A DNA stretch of 31,639 nucleotides from Azospirillum brasilense (lineage in GTDB: Bacteria > Pseudomonadota > Alphaproteobacteria > Rickettsiales > UBA3002), in the NCBI GenBank assembly GCA_003241645.1, contig QFOX01000019.1, forward strand, positions 1-31,639. Reading direction: 5' to 3'. The translations under genes were made by a program, and so were the position numbers. This document shows, piece by piece, positions 23,655 to 30,736 of the stretch (positions within the stretch are counted from its first letter, which is position 1; every line of letters starts with the position of its first letter). Under the pieces are notes generated by a model. The model was not told where the DNA came from, made no database searches, and worked only from the letters and a program-made list of their open reading frames with translations.

Positions 23655-23945
23655 ATGAAAACCACTGTTATTCGTCACGCCCTGCTTGCTGTTGTTGCGG
23701 TATCCACGCTCGCTGCCTGCGACATGCCCCGCAAAAGCGAACCCGTGAAGTTCGGCAGCCTCAGCCGCAGCCTGCTGATGGTGGATGGCGAAGGCCGCCG
23801 CTACGGCACCGTTGAGATGGACCCCGTATCGGGCGGTCGCGTGCTGGATGCGGAAGGCCGCGTGATCGGCACCATCGTGACCCCGACCGTCAGCTCCACC
23901 GTGACCACGGTGAACCCGGTGGTCGCCCCCGGCAGCTACCGCTAG
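23655..23945 (+). CDS. Small putative lipoprotein
   Basis: The 96-aa precursor begins with a basic n-region (MKTTVIRH), a hydrophobic stretch (ALLAVVAVSTLA) and a lipobox LAAC, so Cys23 or so would be lipidated. The residue after Cys is Asp, which in E. coli keeps lipoproteins in the inner membrane; whether the rule holds here is unknown. The mature part holds two similar short units, VDGEGRRYGTVEMD and LDAEGRVIGTIVTP, then a Thr/Val-rich tail. AAGGAG lies 8 nt before ATG. Function is unknown. Confidence 0.82.
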   Translation: MKTTVIRHALLAVVAVSTLAACDMPRKSEPVKFGSLSRSLLMVDGEGRRYGTVEMDPVSGGRVLDAEGRVIGTIVTPTVSSTVTTVNPVVAPGSYR

Positions 23946-23958
23946 TTTTTTAGCCTTG

Positions 23959-23992
23959 CAGGCGAGAAGGGGCTGCGTCCCCTTCGCCTGCT
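23959..23992. repeat. Large imperfect hairpin after lipoprotein gene
   Basis: GCAGGCG (23959-23965), bulge AG, AAGGGG, loop CTGCGT, CCCCTT, CGCCTGC (23986-23992) gives 13 base pairs. A T-run lies before it (23947-23952), not after. Bases 23993-24050 add several shorter GC-rich inverted repeats, so this may be a REP-like element. Confidence 0.5.
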
Positions 23993-24062
23993 GCGCAGGC
24001 TTACCCCTCCCGCTTCGCGGCTCGCGCCACTTCGGCGCTACGCAAAGCAGGAGAAACAAAAG

Positions 24063-24094
24063 AAAAGCCCGCGAGGTTCCTCGCGGGCTTTTTT
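24063..24094. terminator. Bidirectional terminator (6S RNA / lipoprotein side)
   Basis: GCCCGCGAGG (24067-24076) pairs with CCTCGCGGGC (24079-24088). TTTTTT follows on the plus strand, and TTTTCTTTT follows on the minus strand. It can end plus-strand readthrough and the minus-strand 6S RNA precursor. Confidence 0.88.
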
Positions 24095-24100
24095 CATATG

Positions 24101-24272
24101 GGGGAAGTGAATGGACCACCCTGGCCGTTCGGCAGCTGTAACCTCTCGTGACCCGTGTGTACAGGTGGGTGCCGTTTGCCGCCAGCCACGGCCAGCGGTA
24201 GGGACAGCTCCCGAGAGTAGATAGTCGGTCCGGAGCGTTTATGCACCTTGCGCACCGGGCAGAACCATTCCC
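24101..24272 (-). ncRNA. ssrS: 6S RNA
   Basis: 6S RNA binds the sigma-70 RNA polymerase holoenzyme by mimicking an open promoter. Read on the minus strand, this roughly 172-nt segment shows a closing stem GGGAATGG / CCATTC, an adjoining GCCC/GGGT pairing, a central region with GGACCGACTAT and CTCGGGAGCTG, and the segment CACCCACCTG...GAGAGGTTACAGCTGCCG. The last parallels the CACATTCACCTT...GGGTTACAGCC part of the E. coli RNA. A terminator lies just beyond its 3' end and a promoter-like pair just before its 5' end. The 6S gene is typically near zapA and 5-formyltetrahydrofolate cyclo-ligase, and both are nearby. Exact ends are estimates. Confidence 0.85.
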
Positions 24273-24276
24273 TGTT

Positions 24277-24305
24277 AAGGTAGTCCTTTTCCCGGCAATG
24301 TGCAA
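24277..24305 (-). promoter_or_regulatory. Putative 6S RNA promoter
   Basis: On the minus strand TTGCAC (24305-24300) and TACCTT (24282-24277) are 17 nt apart and sit 5 nt before the predicted 6S 5' end, immediately downstream of the tkt stop codon. The hexamers are only partial matches to consensus. Confidence 0.45.
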
Positions 24306-24313
24306 GGGGCCGC

Positions 24314-26308
24314 TTAAGCCAGTGCGGCTTTCACCACCGCCTGCGGCGTGATGCCGAATTTCTCGTACAGGGTTTCGGCGGGCGCGCTGGCGCCAAAGCC
24401 GGTCATGCCGATGAAGACGCCGTCTTCGCCCAGCAATTTTTCCCAGCCCTGTTCGACCCCCGCCTCGATGGCGATGCGCTTGGCACCCGCGGGCAGTAAT
24501 TCTTTGCGGTAGCTGGCGGGTTGCGCCATCAGCAATTCCATGCAGGGCACCGACACCACGCGGGTGGGCACGCCTTGCGCTTCCAACTGCTCCTGTGCGG
24601 TCACGGCCATGCACAGCTCGGTGCCGGTCGCCATAATGACCACTTTCGGCGCGGCGCTGGCTTCGCGCAGCACGTAGCCGCCCTTGGCGCAGGGGTTTTC
24701 GGCGCTGTAGTCGCGGCGCAAATGCGGCACCGCCTGGCGCGACAGCGCGAGGATGCTCGGCGTTTCCGCGGAAGCAATAGCAAGCTGCCAGCATTCGGCG
24801 GTTTCGGTGGCATCACCGGGGCGGAACACATGCAGGTTCGGAATGGCACGCAAACTGGCGAGGTGTTCGACCGGCTGGTGCGTCGGCCCGTCTTCGCCAA
24901 GGCCGATGGAGTCATGCGTCATCACGTAGATCACGCGTTGCTGCATCAGCGCGCTGAGGCGAATGCTGGGGCGGCAGTAATCGGTGAAGACGAGGAACGT
25001 GCCGCCATACGGCACGAAGCCGCCATGCAGTGCCACGCCGTTCATGGCGGCGGCCATGCCGTGCTCGCGCACGCCGTAATACACGTAGCGCCCTTTGTAA
25101 TCGGGCGCGGCGAAGGGCTGCATGGCTTTGGCTTTGGTGTTGTTCGATCCGGTGAGATCCGCCGAGCCACCCAGCAGCGCGGGCAGGGCGGGGGCCAGTG
25201 CGTCCAGCAGGTTCTGGCTGCTGGCGCGGGTGGCTTCCTTCGGCTGGCGCTCGGCCAGCGACTGCTTCAGCGCGGCGATGGCCTGCGTCCATTCCGCGCC
25301 GAAATCGGCCTGCATGCGGGCGGTGAATTCTTCGGCATGCTCGCTGGCAGCGAAGCGCTGCTCCCATGCGTCATACGCCTTCGCACGTTCGGCGCTGGCG
25401 CCGCGCCATGCGTCCAGTACGTCGGACGGGATCTCGAACGGCGCATGGTCCCAGCCCATGTTTTTGCGCGAACCGGCGATTTCCTCGGCACCCAGCGGCG
25501 AGCCGTGGCTGCTGTTCTTGCCCGCTTTGGTGGGGGCGTGTTTGGCGATGACCGTGCGGCAGGCGATGAGCGACGGCTTATCGCTTTGCTGCGCGGTGGC
25601 AATGGCGCGGGCAATGGCGGCCTCGTCGTGCCCGTCGATGCGTTGCGTGGCCCAGCCCAGTGCCGCGAAGCGCGCGCACTGGTCGTCGGATACGGTCATG
25701 CTGGTCGGCCCGTCGATGCAGATCTCGTTATCGTCCCACAGCACGATGAGCTTGTTCAGCTTCAAATGCCCGGCGAGCGATGCGGCTTCGTGGCTGATGC
25801 CTTCCATCAGGCAGCCATCGCCAGCGATCACATAGGTATAGTGGTTGACGAGCGCGTCGCCGAATTCGGCGTTCAGCGCGCGCTCGGCCATGGCCATGCC
25901 CACGGCGTTGGCCACGCCTTGGCCCAGCGGGCCGGTGGTGGTCTCGATGCCTTCGGCGTGGCCGTATTCGGGGTGGCCGGCGGTCTTCGCGCCCCACTGG
26001 CGGAAGTTCTTCAGCTCGTCGAGCGTCATGTCCTCGAAGCCGACAAGGTAATGCAGCGCGTATTGCAGCATGGAGCCATGGCCCGCCGACAGCACGAAGC
26101 GGTCGCGATCCGGCCAGTTGGGGTGCTGCGGGTCAATGCGCAGGAAATCGCGGTACAGCACGGTGGCCACATCCGCCATGCCCATGGGCATGCCTGGGTG
26201 GCCGGATTTGGCTTGCTCCACCGCATCCATCGCCAGCGCGCGAATGGCGTTGGCCATGCGGTCATGGGTCACGGGTTGCGGGGCGGGTTGGGCGGCGGCG
26301 CTGCTCAT
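24314..26308 (-). CDS. tkt: Transketolase
   Basis: This 664-aa enzyme transfers two-carbon ketol units between sugar phosphates using thiamine diphosphate, in the pentose phosphate and, if present, Calvin cycles. Motifs: SGHPGMPMG (35-43), SAGHGSMLQYALHYL (74-88), TTTGPLGQGVANAVGMA (123-139), and the thiamine diphosphate/Mg site GDGCLMEG (163-170) with Asn194 in WDDNE. A later GVREHGMAAAMNG and the transketolase motif THDSIGLGEDGPTHQP complete the set. Length is standard. ATG 26308 has AAGGAG 7 nt upstream; further upstream in-frame codons lack conservation. It faces away from the zapA pair and is followed by the 6S RNA gene. Confidence 0.97.
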   Translation of the reverse strand: MSSAAAQPAPQPVTHDRMANAIRALAMDAVEQAKSGHPGMPMGMADVATVLYRDFLRIDPQHPNWPDRDRFVLSAGHGSMLQYALHYLVGFEDMTLDELKNFRQWGAKTAGHPEYGHAEGIETTTGPLGQGVANAVGMAMAERALNAEFGDALVNHYTYVIAGDGCLMEGISHEAASLAGHLKLNKLIVLWDDNEICIDGPTSMTVSDDQCARFAALGWATQRIDGHDEAAIARAIATAQQSDKPSLIACRTVIAKHAPTKAGKNSSHGSPLGAEEIAGSRKNMGWDHAPFEIPSDVLDAWRGASAERAKAYDAWEQRFAASEHAEEFTARMQADFGAEWTQAIAALKQSLAERQPKEATRASSQNLLDALAPALPALLGGSADLTGSNNTKAKAMQPFAAPDYKGRYVYYGVREHGMAAAMNGVALHGGFVPYGGTFLVFTDYCRPSIRLSALMQQRVIYVMTHDSIGLGEDGPTHQPVEHLASLRAIPNLHVFRPGDATETAECWQLAIASAETPSILALSRQAVPHLRRDYSAENPCAKGGYVLREASAAPKVVIMATGTELCMAVTAQEQLEAQGVPTRVVSVPCMELLMAQPASYRKELLPAGAKRIAIEAGVEQGWEKLLGEDGVFIGMTGFGASAPAETLYEKFGITPQAVVKAALA

Positions 26309-26490
26309 GCGAATCTCCTTCAAGGCACCCCGCGTGTACACGGGCGCACCCCCGCGCGCAAGCCGTGACTTATGCACAAGTGGCAACATTCCCAGCTTCG
26401 CGATTGCCAAGCCGGGAACGCTGTGATTACTTTTCAAAAAACAAAAGGCTGGGCGCACCAGTTCAACCAACACCACACGATGAGGCGGTC

Positions 26491-26847
26491 ATGGCAAGCG
26501 GTTCTGAAACCCCGTTACACGCAGCCTTCGCGGCGCTGAGCGATGCGCTCGCGCGGCTGGAAGCGCAGGCGGAGATCGCCGCACACGAGCGCGCGCAAAG
26601 TATGGCCAGCCGCGAGAACGCGCAGGCCGAACTAAGCGCCAACTGGCAGCAGCACAGCGCCGAGCTGGAGGCCACCGTGGCCGAGCTGCAATCGGAGAAT
26701 CAATTCCTGAAAGAAGACAATCTTCGCCTGAGCAACCAGCTGCAGCAATTGCAGCGTGATTACCTGGAGCTTCAGGAGTCGGCCGGGAATGCGCTGCTGC
26801 GCATCGACGGCACGGTGAAACAACTCGACCTGCTTCTGGAGCACTGA
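26491..26847 (+). CDS. DUF4164-like coiled-coil protein upstream of zapA
   Basis: The 118-aa product is almost entirely a predicted coiled coil: ALARLEAQAEIAAHERAQSM, then ELEATVAELQSENQFLKEDN LRLSNQLQQLQRDYLEL with clear heptads. It closes with GNALLRIDGTVKQLDLLLEH. Short coiled-coil proteins of the DUF4164 type commonly precede zapA in alphaproteobacteria. By analogy with ZapB it may bridge division proteins, but that is inference. ATG 26491 with a GAGG 6 nt upstream gives the coiled coil alone; an in-frame start at 26365 would add a sequence overlapping the tkt leader. It ends 2 nt before zapA. Confidence 0.75.
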   Translation: MASGSETPLHAAFAALSDALARLEAQAEIAAHERAQSMASRENAQAELSANWQQHSAELEATVAELQSENQFLKEDNLRLSNQLQQLQRDYLELQESAGNALLRIDGTVKQLDLLLEH

Positions 26848-26849
26848 GG

Positions 26850-27224
26850 ATGGCGCACATGAAAACGATCACCGGCATGGTCTATGGCCGCGAATACACC
26901 CTCGCCTGCGACGTGGGGCAGGAACGCCATTTGCAGAACCTCGTCACGCAGCTGAACCAGCGCGCGCTGCGCCTTGAATCGGCCATCGGCAAGCTGCCCG
27001 AGAACCTGATGCTGCTCTACACCGCCCTGATGGTGGCGGATGAACTGCACGAGTCGCAGAAGGAAGTGGCCAAGCTGAACGAGGAACTCGCGCAGGCGCG
27101 CCGCCTGCTGGAGCATGCCGGCACCGTGACCAGCAACACCCACCAGCTGGAAGAAGCCGTGGCTGCCAACCTGTTCGAAGTGGCCGACCGCCTGAGCGCG
27201 GTGGCCAATAAACTGGCGGCGTAA
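26850..27224 (+). CDS. zapA: Cell division protein ZapA
   Basis: ZapA cross-links FtsZ protofilaments at the division ring. The 124-aa product shows the N-terminal beta domain (TGMVYGREYTLACDVGQERH LQNLVTQLN), typical of ZapA. The following helix (NLMLLYTALMVADELHESQK) continues into a coiled coil. The tail of about 35 residues is somewhat longer than in E. coli ZapA. An alternative ATG three codons in (26859) also has a fitting GAGG. It is translationally linked to the upstream coiled-coil gene. Confidence 0.9.
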   Translation: MAHMKTITGMVYGREYTLACDVGQERHLQNLVTQLNQRALRLESAIGKLPENLMLLYTALMVADELHESQKEVAKLNEELAQARRLLEHAGTVTSNTHQLEEAVAANLFEVADRLSAVANKLAA

Positions 27225-27261
27225 CAACGAAATCTTAACCGCTTGGCGTTAGGGTCGGGGG

Positions 27262-27687
27262 ATGAGCCCACGCACCCACAGCCCCGATCACCAGCAGACG
27301 GCCCATGCCTTCGTGGCGTGCGTGCTGCGGCAATGTGGCTTGGCCGACGAAATCCCCGCGCCGTTGAAAGCGCCCTTGCGCCCGGCAAAGGTCTTCCCCT
27401 CGAACGGGGATTATGTGGCGGTGAGTGGTGGGGCGCAGCACCAGTTCGAAGGGCTGCGCGACAGCATGGCGCAATGGTTCGGTGCCCCCAAAATCACCGA
27501 GAATCGCATGGGCGACATGCTGATTGGCCAGCGCGCCGAATTCCCGAATAAGCTGGGGCTGGTCTATCTGGCCGATCGCGACGGCGGCATTAGCATGAGT
27601 TTCCCGAAAACCCTGCTTCCCACATTGCAGGCCAAGTGGCAGGAGGCCCAGCCCGGCTTGTCCACACCCGGCGAACGCAGCCGCTGA
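27262..27687 (+). CDS. Hypothetical protein, 141 aa
   Basis: I do not recognise this protein. It starts MSPRTHSPDHQQTAHAFVAC and has a mid-section with mixed helix and strand (VFPSNGDYVAVSGGAQHQFE GLRDSMAQWFG, about 44-74). It ends in LPTLQAKWQEAQPGLSTPGE. No signal, membrane segment or known motif is visible. ATG 27262 follows a G-rich stretch (GTCGGGGG) that can serve as ribosome-binding site. It is 37 nt after zapA on the same strand and may belong to that operon. The gap of about 170 nt to gap carries a promoter. Confidence 0.68.
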   Translation: MSPRTHSPDHQQTAHAFVACVLRQCGLADEIPAPLKAPLRPAKVFPSNGDYVAVSGGAQHQFEGLRDSMAQWFGAPKITENRMGDMLIGQRAEFPNKLGLVYLADRDGGISMSFPKTLLPTLQAKWQEAQPGLSTPGERSR

Positions 27688-27705
27688 ACCACCCTTTGTT
27701 TTTGG

Positions 27706-27733
27706 TTGTGCTTGGGCACCTGCGCGCTATAAC
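27706..27733 (+). promoter_or_regulatory. Putative sigma-70 promoter of gap
   Basis: TTGTGC (27706-27711) and TATAAC (27728-27733) are 16 nt apart. A start near 27740 would give a leader of about 120 nt before gap. Confidence 0.5.
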
Positions 27734-27760
27734 CCGCGGCAAGTAATCACGTGCCGTCAT

Positions 27761-27840
27761 CGCCCGAATCGCGGAGCGATTATAGGGCGATCCAGCTTAG
27801 GTCATGGATTCCCCTATAGTTTGCAGACGCAAACTCGGGG
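27761..27840 (+). promoter_or_regulatory. Structured 5' leader of gap (two hairpins)
   Basis: Hairpin 1: CGCCC (27761-27765) and ATCGC (27768-27772) pair with GCGAT (27776-27780) and GGGCG (27785-27789). Hairpin 2: CCCC (27811-27814) and AGTTTGC (27818-27824), loop AGAC, with GCAAACT (27829-27835) and GGGG (27837-27840). The second ends about 8 nt before the AAGGAGAGGG ribosome-binding site. It does not match a riboswitch class I know. Confidence 0.5.
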
Positions 27841-27858
27841 AATGACAAGGAGAGGGAT

Positions 27859-28863
27859 ATGGCAATCAAGGTAGGGATCAACGGTCTGGGTCGCATCGGT
27901 CGTGCGGTGGCACGCGCCATCGTCGAGGAAGGCTACGACGATATCCAGCTAGTCGCGGCCAACGGTTCGGCGCCCAACGAAACGCACGCACACCTGTTGC
28001 AATACGATTCGGTGCATGGGCGCTTCCGCCACGAGATCACGTTCGACGAGCACAGCCTCGATATGGGCCGCGGGCCCATCACCATCACCCATGAGCGCGA
28101 CCCCAAGAAGATCGACTGGGCAAAGCTGGGCGTGGACATCGTGTTGGAATGCACCGGTGCCTTCAACAGCCGCGACGCGGCCGCCGTGCACCTGGAGCAG
28201 GGCGCGAAGAAGGTCATCATTTCCGCCCCGGCGGGCGACGATTGCCCCACCTTTGTCTATGGCGTGAACTGCAACGGCATGAAGCCGGAGCACACCGTGT
28301 TCTCGGTGGGCAGCTGCACCACGAATGCGCTCGCCCCCATTGCCAAAGTGCTGGACGAAGCCTTCGGCATCGAGAACGGGTTCATGACCACCATTCACGC
28401 CTACACCGGCGACCAGAATCTGGTGGATGGCACGCACAAGGACCTGCGCCGTGCGCGGGCGGCCGCACTCTCCATGATCCCCAGTAAGACCGGCGCAGCC
28501 AAAGCCCTCGGCCTTGTGCTGCCGCAACTGGCGGGCAAACTGGATGGGGTGTCGGTGCGTGTGCCGACCGCGAACGTGTCGCTGGTGGATCTGAAAGCCG
28601 TGGTGAAAAAATCCGTCACCAAGGAAGAGGTGAACGAAGCACTGAAAGCCGCGTCGGCCAAAATGCTGAAGAACGTGCTGAAGGTGGACGACAAACCGCT
28701 GGTGAGCATCGATTACACCCACAATAACGGCAGCTCCATCGCTGATCTGACCAGCACGAAAGTGGTGGGCGGCACGCTGGTGCGCGTGGCGAGCTGGTAC
28801 GATAATGAGTGGGGCTTCAGCTGCCGGATGCTGGATCTGACCCGCAAGACCGCCGGGCTTTAA
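27859..28863 (+). CDS. gap: Glyceraldehyde-3-phosphate dehydrogenase, type I, unusual cofactor pocket
   Basis: This 334-aa enzyme interconverts glyceraldehyde-3-phosphate and 1,3-bisphosphoglycerate in the cytosol. Present are the Rossmann motif INGLGRIGRAV (7-17), catalytic Cys153 in SVGSCTTNALAP, general base His180 in TTIHAYTGDQ, and WYDNEWGFSCRMLDL near the end. The Asp that selects NAD (N-D in most bacterial enzymes) is Gly36 here (VAANGSAPNE). The Leu-Pro pair before HKDLRRAR is Gly191-Thr192. Together these favour acceptance of NADP. The nucleophile context SVGSC also departs from the common SNASC. AAGGAGAGGG precedes ATG. pgk follows on the same strand about 365 nt later, with a minus-strand ORF between. 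Confidence 0.95.
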   Translation: MAIKVGINGLGRIGRAVARAIVEEGYDDIQLVAANGSAPNETHAHLLQYDSVHGRFRHEITFDEHSLDMGRGPITITHERDPKKIDWAKLGVDIVLECTGAFNSRDAAAVHLEQGAKKVIISAPAGDDCPTFVYGVNCNGMKPEHTVFSVGSCTTNALAPIAKVLDEAFGIENGFMTTIHAYTGDQNLVDGTHKDLRRARAAALSMIPSKTGAAKALGLVLPQLAGKLDGVSVRVPTANVSLVDLKAVVKKSVTKEEVNEALKAASAKMLKNVLKVDDKPLVSIDYTHNNGSSIADLTSTKVVGGTLVRVASWYDNEWGFSCRMLDLTRKTAGL

Positions 28864-29129
28864 CCGCGCGCGCGGCCTTTGAATTCCTCGCCCTCACGGT
28901 CGAGGCGGGCTCTCCAGCTGCCATTGCCGCGTTCCTGCTCGAACAGGTCGGAAACAACAGAGGAAGGCGCAATACGGCCTTCGATGCGCTCCTCACTGCT
29001 CTCGCGGTCAAGCCGACGGTTGCGCTGCTTGGATGCCTTGAACTGGCGACCGGGATCGTTCACGTCTTCTTTCGGCGGAATATGGCCGTTGCCGTTGTTG
29101 TTGCCGTACGGTTTTGCTGGTCGAGCCAC
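28860..29129 (-). CDS. Hypothetical protein, 89 aa, GTG start, charged
   Basis: I do not recognise this protein. It fills most of the gap-pgk interval on the opposite strand, and its stop overlaps the gap stop by four bases. The sequence is hydrophilic (RPAKPYGNNNGNGHIPPKED, QFKASKQRNRRLDRESSEER, then SSVVSDLFEQERGNGSWRAR) and looks disordered rather than random. GTG 29129 has a GGGGGA about 6 nt upstream. A longer in-frame version from 29195 has an unlikely Cys-rich start. It could instead be non-coding; conservation would decide. Confidence 0.5.
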   Translation of the reverse strand: MARPAKPYGNNNGNGHIPPKEDVNDPGRQFKASKQRNRRLDRESSEERIEGRIAPSSVVSDLFEQERGNGSWRARLDREGEEFKGRARG

Positions 29130-29214
29130 AGTCCATCCCCCATCAATCTGCGCGCAGTATGCTTGCGTCGTTAATGAAATGCAGTATAGCTGCACGGCAG
29201 TGATTGTTTATGAA

Positions 29215-29228
29215 GGTTTCATGAAACC
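29215..29228. repeat. 14-bp perfect palindrome abutting the pgk start codon
   Basis: GGTTTCATGAAACC is identical to its reverse complement and ends one base before the pgk ATG. The only Shine-Dalgarno-like bases (GAAGG, 29212-29216) overlap its left end. It could be an operator, or could pair within the mRNA and mask the start. Confidence 0.75.
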
Positions 29229-30452
29229 ATGGCGAATTTGCCCACATTAGAAAGCCTTAATGTAGCCGGGAAGACCGTGCTGGTGCGGCTGGACCTGAAC
29301 GTGCCCATGCAGGCGGGCCGCGTGACGGACGCCACGCGCATCGTGCGCGTCGTGCCCACCTTGCAGTATTTGATGGAGCGCGACGCGAAGGTGGTGATAC
29401 TGTCGCATCTGGGCCGCCCCAAAGGCCAGTTCGACCCCGCCCAGTCGCTTGCCCCGCTGGTGGATGAGCTTTCCAAAACGCTGTGGGACCGCCCCGTGAA
29501 ATTCGCGCCCGATTGCATCGGTGGCTCCGCCCGCCGTGCCGTGGAAGGCGCCGAACCGGGCGATGTGATCCTGATGGAGAATCTGCGCTTCCACAAAGAA
29601 GAAGAGGCGGGTGATGCCGCCTTCGCCGCCGAGATCGCTAAATTGGGCGATGCGTTCGTGAACGATGCGTTCTCCTGCTCGCACCGCGCGCATGCGTCCA
29701 TCGTGGGCATCAATCAGCATTTGCCCGCCGCCGCCGGGCGGCTGATGGAAGAAGAGGTGGGCGCGCTCACCCGCGTGCTGGCCGCGCCCCAACGCCCGCT
29801 GACCGCCATCGTCGGCGGCTCGAAAGTATCCACCAAACTGGAATTGCTGGGCAACCTGCTGGCCAAGGTGGATCACCTCGTGATCGGCGGGGCCATGGCC
29901 AACACCTTCCTGTTCGCGCAGGGCATCGAAGTGGGTGCATCGCTATGCGAACGCGACATGGACGACACGGCCCGCGCGATTCTGGAACAGGCAAAAACCA
30001 GCGGCTGCACCATTCACCTGCCGGTGGACGTGGTGGCCGCCAAGGCCTTCGCGCCGCACGCGCAAAGCGTGGTCTGCCCGGTGGGCAGCATTCCGGCCGA
30101 CCATATGATCCTTGATGTGGGGCCGCAGAGCATGCTGGCACTCTCGAATGTTATTGGCGAAAGCAAAACGCTGGTGTGGAATGGGCCAGTAGGGGCGTTC
30201 GAGACCGCGCCGTTCGATGCTACGACCGTGCAGATCGCGCGCATGGTGGCGGGCGCATCGCGTGCCGGCACGCTGCACAGTGTCGCTGGTGGGGGTGACA
30301 CCGTGGCGGCGCTGGCCCATGCAGGGCTGGCACAGGAATTGAGCTATCTCTCCACCGCGGGCGGGGCATTCCTCGAATGGCTGGAAGGCAAGGAATTGCC
30401 GGGCATCGCGGCACTCATGCGCGGCCAGAATGCAGACCGTAAACGGGCATGA
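29229..30452 (+). CDS. pgk: Phosphoglycerate kinase
   Basis: Phosphoglycerate kinase transfers phosphate between 1,3-bisphosphoglycerate and ADP. The 407-aa product has RLDLNVP (20-26), SHLGRPKG (59-66), MENLRFHKEEE, FVNDAFSCSHRAHAS, AIVGGSKVSTKLELL, the nucleotide-site VWNGPVGAFE and GGGDTVAA near the C-terminus, all intact. Length is standard. No strong Shine-Dalgarno sequence is present: GAAGG lies 12 nt before ATG and partly within a 14-bp palindrome. It stands between gap and the class I aldolase, so the locus groups three consecutive glycolytic steps. Confidence 0.96.
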   Translation: MANLPTLESLNVAGKTVLVRLDLNVPMQAGRVTDATRIVRVVPTLQYLMERDAKVVILSHLGRPKGQFDPAQSLAPLVDELSKTLWDRPVKFAPDCIGGSARRAVEGAEPGDVILMENLRFHKEEEAGDAAFAAEIAKLGDAFVNDAFSCSHRAHASIVGINQHLPAAAGRLMEEEVGALTRVLAAPQRPLTAIVGGSKVSTKLELLGNLLAKVDHLVIGGAMANTFLFAQGIEVGASLCERDMDDTARAILEQAKTSGCTIHLPVDVVAAKAFAPHAQSVVCPVGSIPADHMILDVGPQSMLALSNVIGESKTLVWNGPVGAFETAPFDATTVQIARMVAGASRAGTLHSVAGGGDTVAALAHAGLAQELSYLSTAGGAFLEWLEGKELPGIAALMRGQNADRKRA

Positions 30453-30735
30453 CGCGGCGCTAGTGGCGCTGCGCGGCGGCGCGCAGCATCTTTGCTCGCC
30501 TGCTTACGGTGCATGCCATAGCGGCGTCGGCTATTACGTGGCACTCATTGAAGCGCTGCAACGCGCCTGCAGCCAACCGTTCACCTTCACGGTCTGCTGC
30601 GGCGATGACGCGGCGCAGGCCCACCACGCCATGGTAATGGGCCTGAAACATATCCGCTATACCGGCGACCACGCCATGCGGCCTGCGTTACAGAGCATGG
30701 CAGGCACGCTAGGCGTGACGCTGGTGACGGCGTAG
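30430..30735 (+). CDS. Hypothetical protein, 101 aa, overlapping pgk 3' end
   Basis: I do not recognise this protein firmly. It starts 23 nt inside pgk in another frame (MQTVNGHDAALVALRGGAQH) and has a plausible alpha/beta fold: GVGYYVALIEALQRACSQPF TFTVCCGDDAAQAHHAMVMG LKHIRYTGD. It ends in TLGVTLVTA. The CGDDAAQAHHAMxxGLKxIRYTGD stretch resembles hypothetical proteins seen near aldolase genes in alphaproteobacteria, from memory only. The ribosome-binding site is weak, so translation is probably coupled to pgk. It converges on the next gene with one base between stops. Confidence 0.66.
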   Translation: MQTVNGHDAALVALRGGAQHLCSPAYGACHSGVGYYVALIEALQRACSQPFTFTVCCGDDAAQAHHAMVMGLKHIRYTGDHAMRPALQSMAGTLGVTLVTA

Positions 30736-30736
30736 T

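Noticed and set aside
24521..26368. 615-codon open frame on the plus strand across tkt
   Set aside because: Transketolase on the opposite strand has all motifs; this frame has none.
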